Translations under genes and position numbers: made by a program
Assembly: GCA_016931275.1 (NCBI GenBank)
Contig: JAFGFA010000001.1
Location: forward strand, 1 to 64,000
Direction of reading: 5' to 3'
Source: Parachlamydiales bacterium
GTDB lineage: Bacteria; Chlamydiota; Chlamydiia; Chlamydiales; SM23-39
Length of the DNA stretch: 64,000 nt
Shown: positions 16,651 through 26,298 of the stretch, one piece after another
Layout of the letters: each line of letters begins with the position of its first letter
Position numbering within the stretch: position 1 is the first letter of the stretch
Notes under the pieces: model-generated
What the model was told of the DNA's origin: nothing
Database searches by the model: none
What the model saw: the letters and a program-made list of their open reading frames with translations, nothing else

Positions 16651-17559
16651 ATGAGTGCATCGGAATTTACTGTGTCGGAAATTCAAGGTCTTCGAGAGAA
16701 TCTCTATTATATACAAAATCAATTGCGTGAGTGTGTGCGAAGAATTGAACCACAAGTTGCTAGAGCTGGTTCTTTGCAGGAACAGATTGAAAAAACACAA
16801 GAGCAGGCTAAAAGTTGGGTAATAATGATAGCAAATTTTTTTAAAACAGCACCTTCCTCTGGGGATTCTGCTAAGAGATGGGAACCGTTTTTGCTCCTCA
16901 GAATTCATAACTATAATCAATACATTCAGGTTATGCAAAATAGCGGATTAGTCCCTCTTTCAAGCGAAGTTCAAAACTTGATTGACCGTGTGATGGTTTT
17001 GTATGGATCTTTGTCGGAACGTTACTCTGAAGTGATGGGTAATTTAAAAAGAATTCAGGAGACTGGTATTGTTTTTCCTAATAAGGAAAAGCATTCTAAT
17101 AATAATGAAATGATTCGACAAGTTCTATCCGAGATAGATAGATTATTGCGAACAAGGGGAACTTTATGTTTAGGGGAGAACTTATTGGAGAAATGGCAAA
17201 TGGCCTTTGAGGAAATTCACACGAGGTATTTGAATTATTTGGAATATATGAAGGGAGCAGGCTTAATTTGGGATGATGAACGGGTTCCTAATACAATTAA
17301 GAGTTGTCAACGCAAGTTATTAGGCTTGAAAAATTTATTGTTGAAAAGGCATCAAGATATCATGGAAGATAGGCAAAGCATGGAAGAGGTTCTTCCTAAT
17401 GAGGAGGAAGTTCTCCCTAGGAATGAATGGATGCGAAATTTTTTAGTTCAATTAGAAGCTTTTTTAAAAAGCACCCGATCTATGCCGCAAGAAGAAGATT
17501 GCTTGAAGAGATGTCAAGCGGTTTGGATGGTATGTCATCGATGTATAGAGTTTATGTAA
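16651..17559 (+). CDS. Hypothetical helical protein
   Basis: A 302-residue soluble protein I do not recognise, predicted almost entirely helical. Two stretches may form coiled coils: residues ~10-55 (LRENLYYIQNQLRECVRRIE) and ~115-150. Two similar halves each contain a long helix, a polar linker and a Y-rich helix: YNQYIQVMQNSGLVPLSSEV near residue 90 matches YLNYLEYMKGAGLIWDDERV near 190, so there has been an internal duplication. Several Cys lie near the C terminus (CLKRCQAVWMVCHRC). No signal peptide or membrane segment is visible. A cytoplasmic or type III-secreted role is possible but not shown. Divergent from the gene at 16015-16533. Confidence 0.6.
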   Translation: MSASEFTVSEIQGLRENLYYIQNQLRECVRRIEPQVARAGSLQEQIEKTQEQAKSWVIMIANFFKTAPSSGDSAKRWEPFLLLRIHNYNQYIQVMQNSGLVPLSSEVQNLIDRVMVLYGSLSERYSEVMGNLKRIQETGIVFPNKEKHSNNNEMIRQVLSEIDRLLRTRGTLCLGENLLEKWQMAFEEIHTRYLNYLEYMKGAGLIWDDERVPNTIKSCQRKLLGLKNLLLKRHQDIMEDRQSMEEVLPNEEEVLPRNEWMRNFLVQLEAFLKSTRSMPQEEDCLKRCQAVWMVCHRCIEFM

Positions 17560-17649
17560 GAAACCAGATTGATTTCCTTTGTTGTTTTAAAAGAGCTTTT
17601 TCCTTCTCAAGAATGTTTTTAGACCATTAGCTAAAATTGTTCAGAAAAA

Positions 17650-19194
17650 CTATTTTTTGGCGTCTTTATGGATAAAAGGGAGTCTAAAGGAGAGCAATAA
17701 AATAATAAAAGGGACAATTTCCAGACGTCCGATCCACATGAGGATGATCAAGGTCCATTTACTGCTCACAGGAAGATTATGTTCTGTAAATCCCGTAGAA
17801 AGTCCTACATTGCCTAGGGCACTGGCGGCATCAAAGAGAGCATCAAAAGCGGTGCATTCCGAGGCGCTGAAAAGAAGAAAAAACCATCCGACGGTCAAGG
17901 AAAAAATCCATAGGACAAACAAAATACCGGCAGCATAAAGGCGAGTTGTTTTTTCTGTTTTCGGAAGGGCAAGGTCGGTATGTTCTTCTTCTTCCTCGTG
18001 ACCTTTTAAGAGTTTTTTTTCTTTTTCTTTCGTGATGCTTTTTAAACGGACGGAGATAGCGAGAAAGAGATTGCGGAAACGACGCATTTTGATGCCTCCG
18101 GCAGTAGAGCCGGAAGCTCCTCCGATAATCATGCCTGCAATGAAGAGCAGGAGGATCATGGGACTGAACGTATTGATATTTGTCGAAGCAAATCCGCAGG
18201 TTCCAAGAGCGGATATCCAGAGAAAAAATGAGTCGATAAAGGCCCATTCATGCTTTAGAAAAAAACGAAGGAAAAGAACGGCGATGCTTCCTAGAAAAAA
18301 TAAAGATAGCAGCCAGCGATGTTGCGGGGAACGCCATAATAGGGAAATTTTTCCTCTTCGGATGATTTGAAAGTGAACAGAAAAACTAATCGTTCCTAAA
18401 ATCATCACCAGGATGATAGCGATTTTGATGAGAGAACTATATTCCTGAAGATTATGATCGGTAATGGTAAATCCGCCCGTTGCAATGCCGCAAAGGGCAT
18501 GGTTGATGGCATCCCAAAGGGGCATGCCGACCAAGAATAATAACAATATGGAAAAAGACGTATAGAGTACGTAAATAGACCAAATATTTCTTGCCGTATT
18601 TTTAACACTTTTTCCGATTTTTTCAGTTCTGGCTTCTGCATAATAGAGTTTATATTCTTCCTTATTGGGCTCAATCACGGAAATAATAAAGACGATGAGA
18701 CCGATTCCTCCAACCCATTGCATTAAAGAACGCCACCATTGTAAAACATGAGGGAGTTTGGAAGGTTCTTGGATCATGGTAAGACCCGTGCTGGTGAACC
18801 CGGAAAAAGATTCAAAAAGGGCGTTGGTGAAAGAACTCATTGCTAAAGAAGCACTGGTGTCCATCCCGTGAACAACCCTTTCGAGGCCTGTAAGATATAG
18901 AGGCATAGCACCGATCAGAGAGCAGATGAACCAGCCTAATGCTGCAGTAATCATGGCATCCCAAAGGCTGCAAATGTCGGGATGAAAGTAACGATGATAA
19001 AGACTTTGTCCGATCAGTCCACTGATGATCGCAGTCATCAAAAAAGGAAAAATTGCGAAAGTTTCATGAAAAATAATACAGATCCCAATTGAGAAAAGGG
19101 ACATGAAAGCAGGGACATGGATCAATAATCCGATATTTCCTACAATAGCTTTAAAGTGAATTTTTTGCCTGGTTATCACATGAATGCTCCGCAT
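17650..19194 (-). CDS. trkH: Trk/Ktr-type potassium uptake channel subunit
   Basis: An integral membrane protein of 514 residues with the fourfold M1-P-M2 architecture of TrkH/KtrB cation channels. Pore regions contain the expected glycines: SGFTSTGLTMI, CGIATGGFTITD, SALGTCGFASTN and SALGNVGLSTGF. A basic loop (RRFRNLFLAISVRLKSI) follows GGASGSTAGGIKMRR. It takes up K+ together with a cytoplasmic TrkA/KtrA regulator, which is not encoded in this window. It lies convergent with the hypothetical gene at 16651 and divergent from the TpsB gene, with about 100 bp between the starts. Confidence 0.9.
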   Translation of the reverse strand: MRSIHVITRQKIHFKAIVGNIGLLIHVPAFMSLFSIGICIIFHETFAIFPFLMTAIISGLIGQSLYHRYFHPDICSLWDAMITAALGWFICSLIGAMPLYLTGLERVVHGMDTSASLAMSSFTNALFESFSGFTSTGLTMIQEPSKLPHVLQWWRSLMQWVGGIGLIVFIISVIEPNKEEYKLYYAEARTEKIGKSVKNTARNIWSIYVLYTSFSILLLFLVGMPLWDAINHALCGIATGGFTITDHNLQEYSSLIKIAIILVMILGTISFSVHFQIIRRGKISLLWRSPQHRWLLSLFFLGSIAVLFLRFFLKHEWAFIDSFFLWISALGTCGFASTNINTFSPMILLLFIAGMIIGGASGSTAGGIKMRRFRNLFLAISVRLKSITKEKEKKLLKGHEEEEEHTDLALPKTEKTTRLYAAGILFVLWIFSLTVGWFFLLFSASECTAFDALFDAASALGNVGLSTGFTEHNLPVSSKWTLIILMWIGRLEIVPFIILLLSFRLPFIHKDAKK

Positions 19195-19295
19195 TTTTTG
19201 TTATACAAAATGTAATGAAAAAAAAACAGACACAATTTTGTGCAATCCTATTGTCAATAAAAGAAATAAAATCGTATTTTTATAATGTGTTAGCT

Positions 19296-20942
19296 ATGCG
19301 TAAAAAAAATATTATTTTATTAGTAATGATTTTGGGACAAGGCTTTCTGTTCGGGGGAGAAAGATCTTCTTCTATAGTAATTCCAGAGGGCCGGGCATTA
19401 GTCTTATATCCCTCCTTGGAAAGTATGCGCCGTTGTAATTTTATATCGGAACAAGGCGTTGTCTTAGAAGGTCTTGATATTCCCGGTGATCTTAATGAAT
19501 TTAAAAGGAATCTGGAACCCTATTTTTTGCGCAGGCCGGTGACGAAAAAAGATATTTTGGCCATGAAACAAAAAATTCAGGCTTATTATAAGGAACACAA
19601 TCGGCCGGTTGTCATGGTTTTGGTTCCGCGGCAAAAAATAACACAAGGCATTTTGCGATTAGTGGTGATCGAAAGCCGCCTGGATACGATTCATGTGGAA
19701 GGAAACAGGTGGTTCTCTTCCGAGGAAATAAAAAATTGGATCTCGATCCGTCAAGGAGAATATATTGATCAGTCTACCTTGGTCCGGAACTTAACGATCA
19801 TGAATCGCAATCCTTTTAGGGATGTCAATGCGATTTATGCTCCAGGAAGTACGCAATATTCTACCGATATCACCCTGCATGTTACGGAACGAAGACCCAT
19901 TCGCGTCTATGCTGGAACAGAAAATACCGGCTTGCCCCTTATTGGAAAAAAAAGATGGCTGGCAGGATTGCAATGCGGGAAAATTTTCGGACGCGCGGAT
20001 CTTTTTACCTATCAGTATATTGCAGCTTTTGACCTCGATAAATTCTATGCCCATATGGCCCATTATACAGTGCATTTGCCGTGGCAGCATGTTTTAGAAC
20101 TTTATGGGGGATATTCAAAGAATCATGGCCATGTGCCATTTGTAACGACTGGTGTTCCTGTAGGAGAAAGCATTCAGGGAAGTATGCGTTATCATATTCC
20201 TTTATCTCCTTCGTTTTATTCGTTGCATGATTTTGTCTTCGGGGCCGATTACAAAAGGACTAATTCTAATGTCGAATATTCCTTGTTCTCTCCTTCCTAT
20301 GGCGACAATGTCAATATTTTTCAAGTCATGATGGGAGCAAGTGCTCTCAGTCGATTTTCTTCGATCAAATCTTCTTTGGACGCAGAACTCTATTGGTCTC
20401 CCGGAAGATGGTTAAAAGATCAAAAATCGTCCGATTTCAATACCTTGCGTTCTTTGGCCAAAAATTATTATGCCTATGGCCTTATGAAAGGATCGATGCT
20501 CTGGATGATGCCGCATGATTTTTCCATGTCCGCCTTGATAAAGGGGCAGCTTTCTTCAGGAAATTTACTTCCTTCTGAGCAATTTGGGATTGGAGGGCAT
20601 GATACGGTGAGAGGATATGAGGAACGCACAGCGAATGGTGAGCATGGAATCTTGGGATCTTTAGAATTTCGATCTCCTCCCTGTCCTCTTTTTTTTCATC
20701 AGAAAAAATTACAGGAACATTGGCAGCTTTTAGCATTTGTGGATGCCGGATGGGCCTTTTTAGATCGAAAAGGGGCTCTTCAAATGAGTAAATCGGAACA
20801 CCTGATAGGTTGCGGCCCAGGATTGCGATATGTGATTGATCCCTATATATCTTTGCGGGCAGACTTTGGATTTAAACTGCGCAAGAAGGATTTTGAGGGA
20901 GGTTCTATGATGATCCATTTTTCCCTCGTGGGTAGTTTCTAA
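19296..20942 (+). CDS. TpsB-type outer-membrane transporter (ShlB/FhaC family)
   Basis: A 548-residue two-partner-secretion porin. The chosen ATG starts a signal peptide (MRKKNIILLVMILGQGFLFG); an upstream in-frame start at 19215 would place 27 residues before it. POTRA-like domains cover residues ~55-200 (RRPVTKKDILAMKQKIQAYY; VIESRLDTIHVEGNRWFSSE). A C-terminal 16-strand barrel ends in a phenylalanine (FSLVGSF), as expected for Bam substrates, and the plug-lock motif region QFGIGGHDTVRGYEER is present near residue 435. It would export a haemagglutinin-type TpsA protein. No TpsA gene adjoins it; the only candidate in view is the adhesin fragment at 2-805. Confidence 0.88.
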   Translation: MRKKNIILLVMILGQGFLFGGERSSSIVIPEGRALVLYPSLESMRRCNFISEQGVVLEGLDIPGDLNEFKRNLEPYFLRRPVTKKDILAMKQKIQAYYKEHNRPVVMVLVPRQKITQGILRLVVIESRLDTIHVEGNRWFSSEEIKNWISIRQGEYIDQSTLVRNLTIMNRNPFRDVNAIYAPGSTQYSTDITLHVTERRPIRVYAGTENTGLPLIGKKRWLAGLQCGKIFGRADLFTYQYIAAFDLDKFYAHMAHYTVHLPWQHVLELYGGYSKNHGHVPFVTTGVPVGESIQGSMRYHIPLSPSFYSLHDFVFGADYKRTNSNVEYSLFSPSYGDNVNIFQVMMGASALSRFSSIKSSLDAELYWSPGRWLKDQKSSDFNTLRSLAKNYYAYGLMKGSMLWMMPHDFSMSALIKGQLSSGNLLPSEQFGIGGHDTVRGYEERTANGEHGILGSLEFRSPPCPLFFHQKKLQEHWQLLAFVDAGWAFLDRKGALQMSKSEHLIGCGPGLRYVIDPYISLRADFGFKLRKKDFEGGSMMIHFSLVGSF

Positions 20943-20949
20943 GGCTAGC

Positions 20950-22176
20950 ATGATGAAAGATTCCTTAGCCTTGCGGGAGCAAATCTTTTACGGATTAAAA
21001 AAATGGACGCAGGGTTACTTTTATGAAGATCGGGAAAAGCTTTTTAAGGATTTCGCTGATAAAGATAAAAGATTAGGTATGGAAATAACCTACGGAGTGA
21101 TCCGGAATTTTTTCTCCCTGCAGTTTCTTTCCTTGCAGCTTGCTCCTAAGATCAGACTGAACGGGTTGGAAAAACTTCTTTTATATATGGCTGTATATCA
21201 GTATCTGTATCTTGAAAGCATTCCTCTTTATGCGATTGTGAATGATACAGTGGCCCTTTTTAAAAAATTCTTTCGAAAAGAAAAGGCCTCTTTTGTCAAT
21301 GCTGTTTTGCGAAAAATCAAGGATATTCCCTTTTTTCTGCCCGCTACAAATCGAATCAAGGATCTTTCTCAGAGATTTTCTTACCCTGAATATTTTGTGG
21401 GCACTCTGATCCAACAATATGGATTGCAAAAAGCCAAAGAGATGTTACAGCAGCAAAATCTTCCGGTTCCTCTTATGATGCGCCTGAGAGACTCTGCGTT
21501 GTGGAAAGATTTTCCGGTAGTCTACAGCCGCCGCTCTCGCGTCGTCTTATGCGATGTGTCCATGATTGCTAAGATCAGCTCAGACCCTCGTCTGTATATT
21601 CAAAATGTCACTCCTGTAGTGCTGATGGAAGAATTAAGGGGAATGTCTTCTATGCAAGATCCTCAAACTATTCTCGATTTATGCGCCGCTCCCGGTGGAA
21701 AATTACTATTGGCTCATGATTTTTTTCCGTTGGCAGCTCTTTTTGCCAATGATATCTCTAAAGAGAGGATGGCAGTGCTGCAACAGAATATGAACAAGTA
21801 TCACCTGCATGTCGATGTGAGAATAGGCCCTGCAGAAAGCTATCCGTCGCAGCGCTCCTTTGATCGGATCATAATCGATGCCCCTTGTTCTAATAGCGGA
21901 GTGTTGTATAAAAGAGCCGAGGCACGATGGCGTATAGCAAAAGAATCCGTCGGAAATTTAGCCCATCAACAGCTTGCAATCTTACGAAGGGCCAAAGATC
22001 TTCTTTCTGAAAGCGGAGAGATTTGGTATCTCACCTGCAGTATATTGCAACAGGAAAATGAGGGGCTTGTGGAACAAGCAAAATCTTTGGGACTGATATT
22101 CATCGGACATAAAACCATCCTTCCGGATCATAGGGGATATGAAGGAGGTTTTTGTTGCTCTTTTATGAAAAACTAG
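20950..22176 (+). CDS. rsmB: 16S rRNA m5C967 methyltransferase (RsmB/Sun)
   Basis: A 408-residue rRNA cytosine-C5 methyltransferase. The N-terminal ~130 residues are a NusB-like RNA-binding domain (MAVYQYLYLESIPLYAIVND; SFVNAVLRKI). The catalytic domain has the SAM loop LDLCAAPGGKLLLA near residue 240, the motif IV cysteine in DAPCSNSGV near 320, and the catalytic motif VI cysteine in YLTCSILQQEN near 360. It starts eight bp after the TpsB stop, so the two may be co-transcribed. It meets the convergent EamA gene at a shared CTAG. Confidence 0.92.
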   Translation: MMKDSLALREQIFYGLKKWTQGYFYEDREKLFKDFADKDKRLGMEITYGVIRNFFSLQFLSLQLAPKIRLNGLEKLLLYMAVYQYLYLESIPLYAIVNDTVALFKKFFRKEKASFVNAVLRKIKDIPFFLPATNRIKDLSQRFSYPEYFVGTLIQQYGLQKAKEMLQQQNLPVPLMMRLRDSALWKDFPVVYSRRSRVVLCDVSMIAKISSDPRLYIQNVTPVVLMEELRGMSSMQDPQTILDLCAAPGGKLLLAHDFFPLAALFANDISKERMAVLQQNMNKYHLHVDVRIGPAESYPSQRSFDRIIIDAPCSNSGVLYKRAEARWRIAKESVGNLAHQQLAILRRAKDLLSESGEIWYLTCSILQQENEGLVEQAKSLGLIFIGHKTILPDHRGYEGGFCCSFMKN

Positions 22177-23087
22177 CGCGGAGGCTCTTTTTTTGAAGGC
22201 TCAGGATGTTCAAAAACTTTGAGGAGATTTTTAGGATTTCCTCGTAAAATCAAGGTAAAGGTTCCTCCCAATATAATCAAAAAAGCTCCAATGAGGTTTT
22301 CCCATCCCGGGGGCTGTTGAAAGACGATCCAGCTAATCAGTCCCGTGAAAATGACCATGAAATAGCAAAGAGGAGAGAGAAATGAGGCAGTGCCGTATTG
22401 ATAGGCGGTAGTGAGCAATATTTGACCTATCGTTATGAAGACGCCCACGCAGATGGCAAAGAAAAACTGTTGGAGGGTAGGAGTTTTCCATTGAGCAATG
22501 GCCATAGGAAAGGAAATAATCGCTCCGACAAAGAAGAAATAGAGAAGAGCTCTGGAACGGGAGGTGTTTTTCATGTTGAGTATCCGTATGGCAACAAGAG
22601 AAATAGAGGTGAAAATGCCTGATAAGAGTCCCATGAGCGCTCCTATTTTTAAAAGGGAGCTTCCAGGATGTAAAATGATCGCAATGCCCCCAAAGCCTAA
22701 AATAATGGCCCACCAAACATGTTTTTCCACTTTTTCTTTCATCCAAATTTTCCACACGAACGGAGTAAAAAACGGAGCCGTATAGGATAATAAGGTCGCA
22801 TTAATGAGCCCGATTTTCTGGATGGCAAAGAAAAAACCGAGATAACTGAGCATTCCCATGATATCTCGAATTAAATGGGTCGAAATGTCTTTCTTTTGGA
22901 AAGAGAGCGTATTTCTCTTATAGCAGTAAGGAATTAAGATGAAAAGAGCCGTGAGATTTTGAAAAAAGACAATCTCAATGGCAGGAAGAGAGGAACTCAA
23001 AATACGGACAAATGTAGCAGAAATGGCAAAGAATAAATAAGCTATTATCGTTATTATTATGCCTAATAAAATATTTGATTTTTGCAC
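22173..23087 (-). CDS. DMT-superfamily transporter (two EamA domains)
   Basis: A 304-residue membrane protein with ten predicted helices in two EamA repeats. The second half of each repeat carries the family glycine/proline pattern (LLSYTAPFFTPFVWKIW; SFLSPLCYFMVIFTGLISW). In Chlamydia, DMT proteins include an S-adenosylmethionine transporter, but the substrate here cannot be read from sequence. It resembles the second EamA protein in this window (58210-59067), so the two are paralogues. The stop codon shares the palindrome CTAG with the convergent rsmB. Confidence 0.85.
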   Translation of the reverse strand: MQKSNILLGIIITIIAYLFFAISATFVRILSSSLPAIEIVFFQNLTALFILIPYCYKRNTLSFQKKDISTHLIRDIMGMLSYLGFFFAIQKIGLINATLLSYTAPFFTPFVWKIWMKEKVEKHVWWAIILGFGGIAIILHPGSSLLKIGALMGLLSGIFTSISLVAIRILNMKNTSRSRALLYFFFVGAIISFPMAIAQWKTPTLQQFFFAICVGVFITIGQILLTTAYQYGTASFLSPLCYFMVIFTGLISWIVFQQPPGWENLIGAFLIILGGTFTLILRGNPKNLLKVFEHPEPSKKEPPR

Positions 23088-23224
23088 TTTAGAATCCGTT
23101 TTTAATAACCGCTCTCATTCTCACAAATAGGAAAACAGCTATTTTCTGTTAAGATAATTTAAAAGAAAATGATTTTTTTTGAAAAAAAAATCATTTTGCA
23201 CAACAATCAAATTAAAAGAACAAG

Positions 23225-23992
23225 ATGGGTTTATATATGGAATTTGAAAAAGAAAAATTGCAATGGTTAGAATTCGATCTTTTGACTAATATTCCTAATT
23301 TATTTAGTGCTAGTTTCTTGCGTCATGGAGGCGTTAGCGAAGGAGCTTTTGCTTCCTTAAATGTTTCCGATAAGGTCGGGGATCACCACGAAAATGTCAA
23401 AGTCAATAGGGATCTTGTTCGGCAGGTCGTGGGCGTGTCTCATCTTGTCTTTGCCCAGCAAAATCATACCGATCAGATTGTGCATGTGCGTTCTTTTGAA
23501 GAAAAGATCGGCGAATGCGATGGGCTTATTACTGATATTGCCGATATAGGACTTTGTGTGACCCATGCAGATTGTCAGGCCGCCGTTTTTTACGATCAGG
23601 AACATCATTGCATCGGTATTGCTCATGGAGGCTGGAGAGGACTTGTTTTAGGCATTTATCAAAAAATTATTGATGCTATGCATAAGACTTTTGGATCCTT
23701 GCCCCAGAATATCTTCGTCTGTATTTCTCCTTCTTTAGGGCCTGATCATGCGGAATTTGTCAATTATAAAAAAGAATTTCCACGAAATTTTTGGGACTAC
23801 CAACTTAGCGATAAGCCCCATTTTTTTAATCTTAGGGAAATTGCCAAAATGCAGCTCTTACAGTCAGGGATTTTGGAAAAAAATATTGAGATTGTTCCTA
23901 TCTGTACGTATAGCCATCCTCATGATTATTATTCTTATCGCCGTGATCATATTTGCGGTAGAAATGGGACGGTTATTGCTTTGAAAAAATAA
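23225..23992 (+). CDS. pgeF: PgeF/YfiH (LACC1-like) multicopper-type purine nucleoside phosphorylase family protein
   Basis: A 255-residue member of the YfiH/LACC1 family, whose members act as purine nucleoside phosphorylase/adenosine deaminase and help edit peptidoglycan precursors. Metal-site motifs are present: RHGGVSEG near residue 38, the pair THADCQAAVFYD and AHGGWRG near 120-140, and ISPSLGPDHAEF. The C terminus has YSYRRDH. The start could be 23225 or the in-frame ATG at 23237 (MEFEKEK). It stands alone, with AT-rich intergenic DNA on both sides. Confidence 0.88.
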   Translation: MGLYMEFEKEKLQWLEFDLLTNIPNLFSASFLRHGGVSEGAFASLNVSDKVGDHHENVKVNRDLVRQVVGVSHLVFAQQNHTDQIVHVRSFEEKIGECDGLITDIADIGLCVTHADCQAAVFYDQEHHCIGIAHGGWRGLVLGIYQKIIDAMHKTFGSLPQNIFVCISPSLGPDHAEFVNYKKEFPRNFWDYQLSDKPHFFNLREIAKMQLLQSGILEKNIEIVPICTYSHPHDYYSYRRDHICGRNGTVIALKK

Positions 23993-24153
23993 TTTTTTAT
24001 TAGTAAAGAATAATATTGAAATTTTGAAAGAAACTCGGGCGGTTATTTTTAATAATTAAATTATTAAAAGAGCTGTATTCAAAAGTATCTCATAAAAATT
24101 TATATAGAATTGACATAGATAGTCTTCATTGATAAAATTTCTTTATATTATTT

Positions 24154-25572
24154 ATGGAACGCATGAACTTTGCTCAAAAAAAATATCCCTACGGGTTTGT
24201 AACGGATGTCGAGACAGAGGTTTTTCCTAAAGGGCTGGATGAAAATGTCATTTTAGCAATCGCCCGAAAAAAAAAGGAACCCTCTTTTATCGTCGATATG
24301 CGCATGGAGGCTTTTCGTTTATGGAAACAAATGACTCCTCCGACATGGGGAAATGTGCAGTTTTCTCAGGTGGATTTTCAAAATATGTCTTATTATGCCC
24401 GCCCCAAAGTGGAAAAAAATATGGGAGATCCTCATATTGCAGACACCTTGGAGAAATTGCGCCTTCCTGTCAAGCAGCCTAAAAAAGGATCGAATATTGC
24501 TGTCGATGTTGTTTTTGACTCGGTTTCCCTGGGCACCCTTTATGTCCATCGGCTTAAAGGCTCCGGAGTCATTTTATGCTCCATTTCCGAGGCGATTCAA
24601 AAATACCCCGATCTCATAGAAAAATATTTTGGATCAGTCGTGTCGGCAAAAGATAACTATTATGCGGCTCTTAATATGGCTGTTTTTTCCGATGGATCTT
24701 TTGTCTATGTTCCTAAAAATGTTCGATGTCCTGTCGATCTTTCTACCTATTTTCGGATGAATCAAAAAGGAATAGGACAGTTTGAGCGTACGTTGATTAT
24801 TGCAGATAACGATTCTTATGTGAGTTATTTGGAAGGATGCAGTGCTCCTTCCTATTCGGAACATCAGCTTCATGCTGCTGTAGTGGAGCTGGTAGCTCTT
24901 GATCGCGCTACGATCAAATATTCTACGGTGCAACATTGGTATCCCGGTGATCCTAAGACGAAAAAAGGGGGGATTTATAATTTTGTGACCAAAAGAGGGA
25001 GATGTGCCGGAGATCAATCAACCATTTCTTGGACGCAGGTGGAAGTCGGAGCGGCAGTGACTTGGAAATATCCTAGTTGTATTTTAGAAGGTAAACATTC
25101 TCGAGGGGAATTTTATTCTGTTGCTTTGACTAATGGAGTGATGCAGGCCGATACCGGGACCAAAATGATCCACATCGGAGAACAGACGACCTCTACGGTA
25201 ATCTCGAAAAGTATCTCGGCAGAAGAGTCTAAAAATACTTTCCGCAGTTTGATTATGATTACTCCTCAAGCCAAAGAGGTGAAGAGCTATTCCCAGTGTG
25301 ACTCGCTTTTAGTAGGTGAGACATGTGCTACTTATACTTTTCCTACGTTGCAATCGGCGAATAAGACGGCCTCTGTAGCACATGAGGCCACAGTCTTTCG
25401 TTTGGATAAGGAACAAATATTTTATTTGCAGACAAGAGGATTTTCTGAAGAAGAGGCGATTTCTTTGATTGTCCATGGTTTTTGCCATGAGGTGATTGAA
25501 AAATTGCCGTTGGAATTTTCAGCAGAGGCTATCCATCTTTTATCATTAAAATTAGAAAATAGTGTTAGGTAA
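24154..25572 (+). CDS. sufB: Fe-S cluster assembly scaffold SufB
   Basis: A 472-residue SufB, the main scaffold of the SUF machinery. Family segments are clear: PTWGNVQFSQVDFQNMSYYA near residue 65, LEGCSAPSYSEHQLHAAVVE near 230, and TKRGRCAGDQSTISWTQVE near 290. It forms SufBCD with the next two genes in the cytoplasm. The four genes sufB-C-D-S are tightly packed (sufB to sufC two bases), as in CT684-687 of Chlamydia. Confidence 0.96.
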   Translation: MERMNFAQKKYPYGFVTDVETEVFPKGLDENVILAIARKKKEPSFIVDMRMEAFRLWKQMTPPTWGNVQFSQVDFQNMSYYARPKVEKNMGDPHIADTLEKLRLPVKQPKKGSNIAVDVVFDSVSLGTLYVHRLKGSGVILCSISEAIQKYPDLIEKYFGSVVSAKDNYYAALNMAVFSDGSFVYVPKNVRCPVDLSTYFRMNQKGIGQFERTLIIADNDSYVSYLEGCSAPSYSEHQLHAAVVELVALDRATIKYSTVQHWYPGDPKTKKGGIYNFVTKRGRCAGDQSTISWTQVEVGAAVTWKYPSCILEGKHSRGEFYSVALTNGVMQADTGTKMIHIGEQTTSTVISKSISAEESKNTFRSLIMITPQAKEVKSYSQCDSLLVGETCATYTFPTLQSANKTASVAHEATVFRLDKEQIFYLQTRGFSEEEAISLIVHGFCHEVIEKLPLEFSAEAIHLLSLKLENSVR

Positions 25573-25574
25573 AT

Positions 25575-26294
25575 ATGCTTGATATAGAAAATGTCCATAT
25601 ATCTGTAGAAGACAAGAAGATCGTCGAAGGATTGAATCTTCGAGTAGGTGCCGGAGAAGTCCATATGATTATGGGTCCCAATGGTATTGGTAAATCCACT
25701 CTTGTCCATATGCTCGCGGGACATCCTTTCTATAAGGTTCTTCAAGGAACGATTACTTTTCAAGGAAAGGATCTTTTAGCAATGACTCCCCAGAAAAGAG
25801 CTCATGAGGGACTTTTTATCGGATTTCAGCATCCAGTAGAAATTTCTGGGATGAATACGTTTGATTTTTTATATAAGGTCGTCCTGATGCATAAGCCTGT
25901 GACCCGAAAAGAATTTGAAAACATGCTATATGGCGCAGCAGAATTGGTTGGAATGAATTCAGACTGTTTGAAAAGGGATTTTAACCTTCAGTTCTCAGGT
26001 GGAGAAAAAAAACGAAATGAACTATTACAACTTCTCCTTGTTCAGCCGAAACTCGCTGTCCTCGATGAGATCGATTCGGGTCTCGATGTCGATGCGATTC
26101 GTGCTCTTCCGAAAATAATACAAAAAGATTCTCAGAGAGCATATATATTGATTACCCATAATCGGCTTCTTTTCGAAAAAGTCCTGCCTGATTTTGTGCA
26201 TATTATGGATCAAGGGCATATTGTTCGGACAGGGGATATAGAGCTAGCGGAAGAAGTTTTTGAGAAAGGGTTTCAACCGATAAATCCAGAGTAA
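25575..26294 (+). CDS. sufC: Fe-S cluster assembly ATPase SufC
   Basis: An ABC-type ATPase of 239 residues. Walker A is GPNGIGKST near residue 37, the signature is LQFSGGEKKRNELLQ near 140, Walker B is LAVLDEIDSGLD near 160, and the H-loop is YILITHNRLL. It powers the SufBCD complex. It starts two bases after sufB and ends four bases before sufD. The GFQHPVEISG segment is typical of SufC rather than of a transporter ATPase. Confidence 0.96.
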   Translation: MLDIENVHISVEDKKIVEGLNLRVGAGEVHMIMGPNGIGKSTLVHMLAGHPFYKVLQGTITFQGKDLLAMTPQKRAHEGLFIGFQHPVEISGMNTFDFLYKVVLMHKPVTRKEFENMLYGAAELVGMNSDCLKRDFNLQFSGGEKKRNELLQLLLVQPKLAVLDEIDSGLDVDAIRALPKIIQKDSQRAYILITHNRLLFEKVLPDFVHIMDQGHIVRTGDIELAEEVFEKGFQPINPE

Positions 26295-26298
26295 TAAG

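Noticed and set aside
16609-16938. Minus-strand frame of 109 codons opposite the gene at 16651
   Set aside because: It is a shadow of the plus-strand gene, has no domain texture, and the plus-strand gene shows internal duplication at protein level.
19251-19286. TTGTCA and TATAAT as a promoter for the TpsB gene
   Set aside because: The spacing is 24 bases, too long for a sigma70-type promoter.
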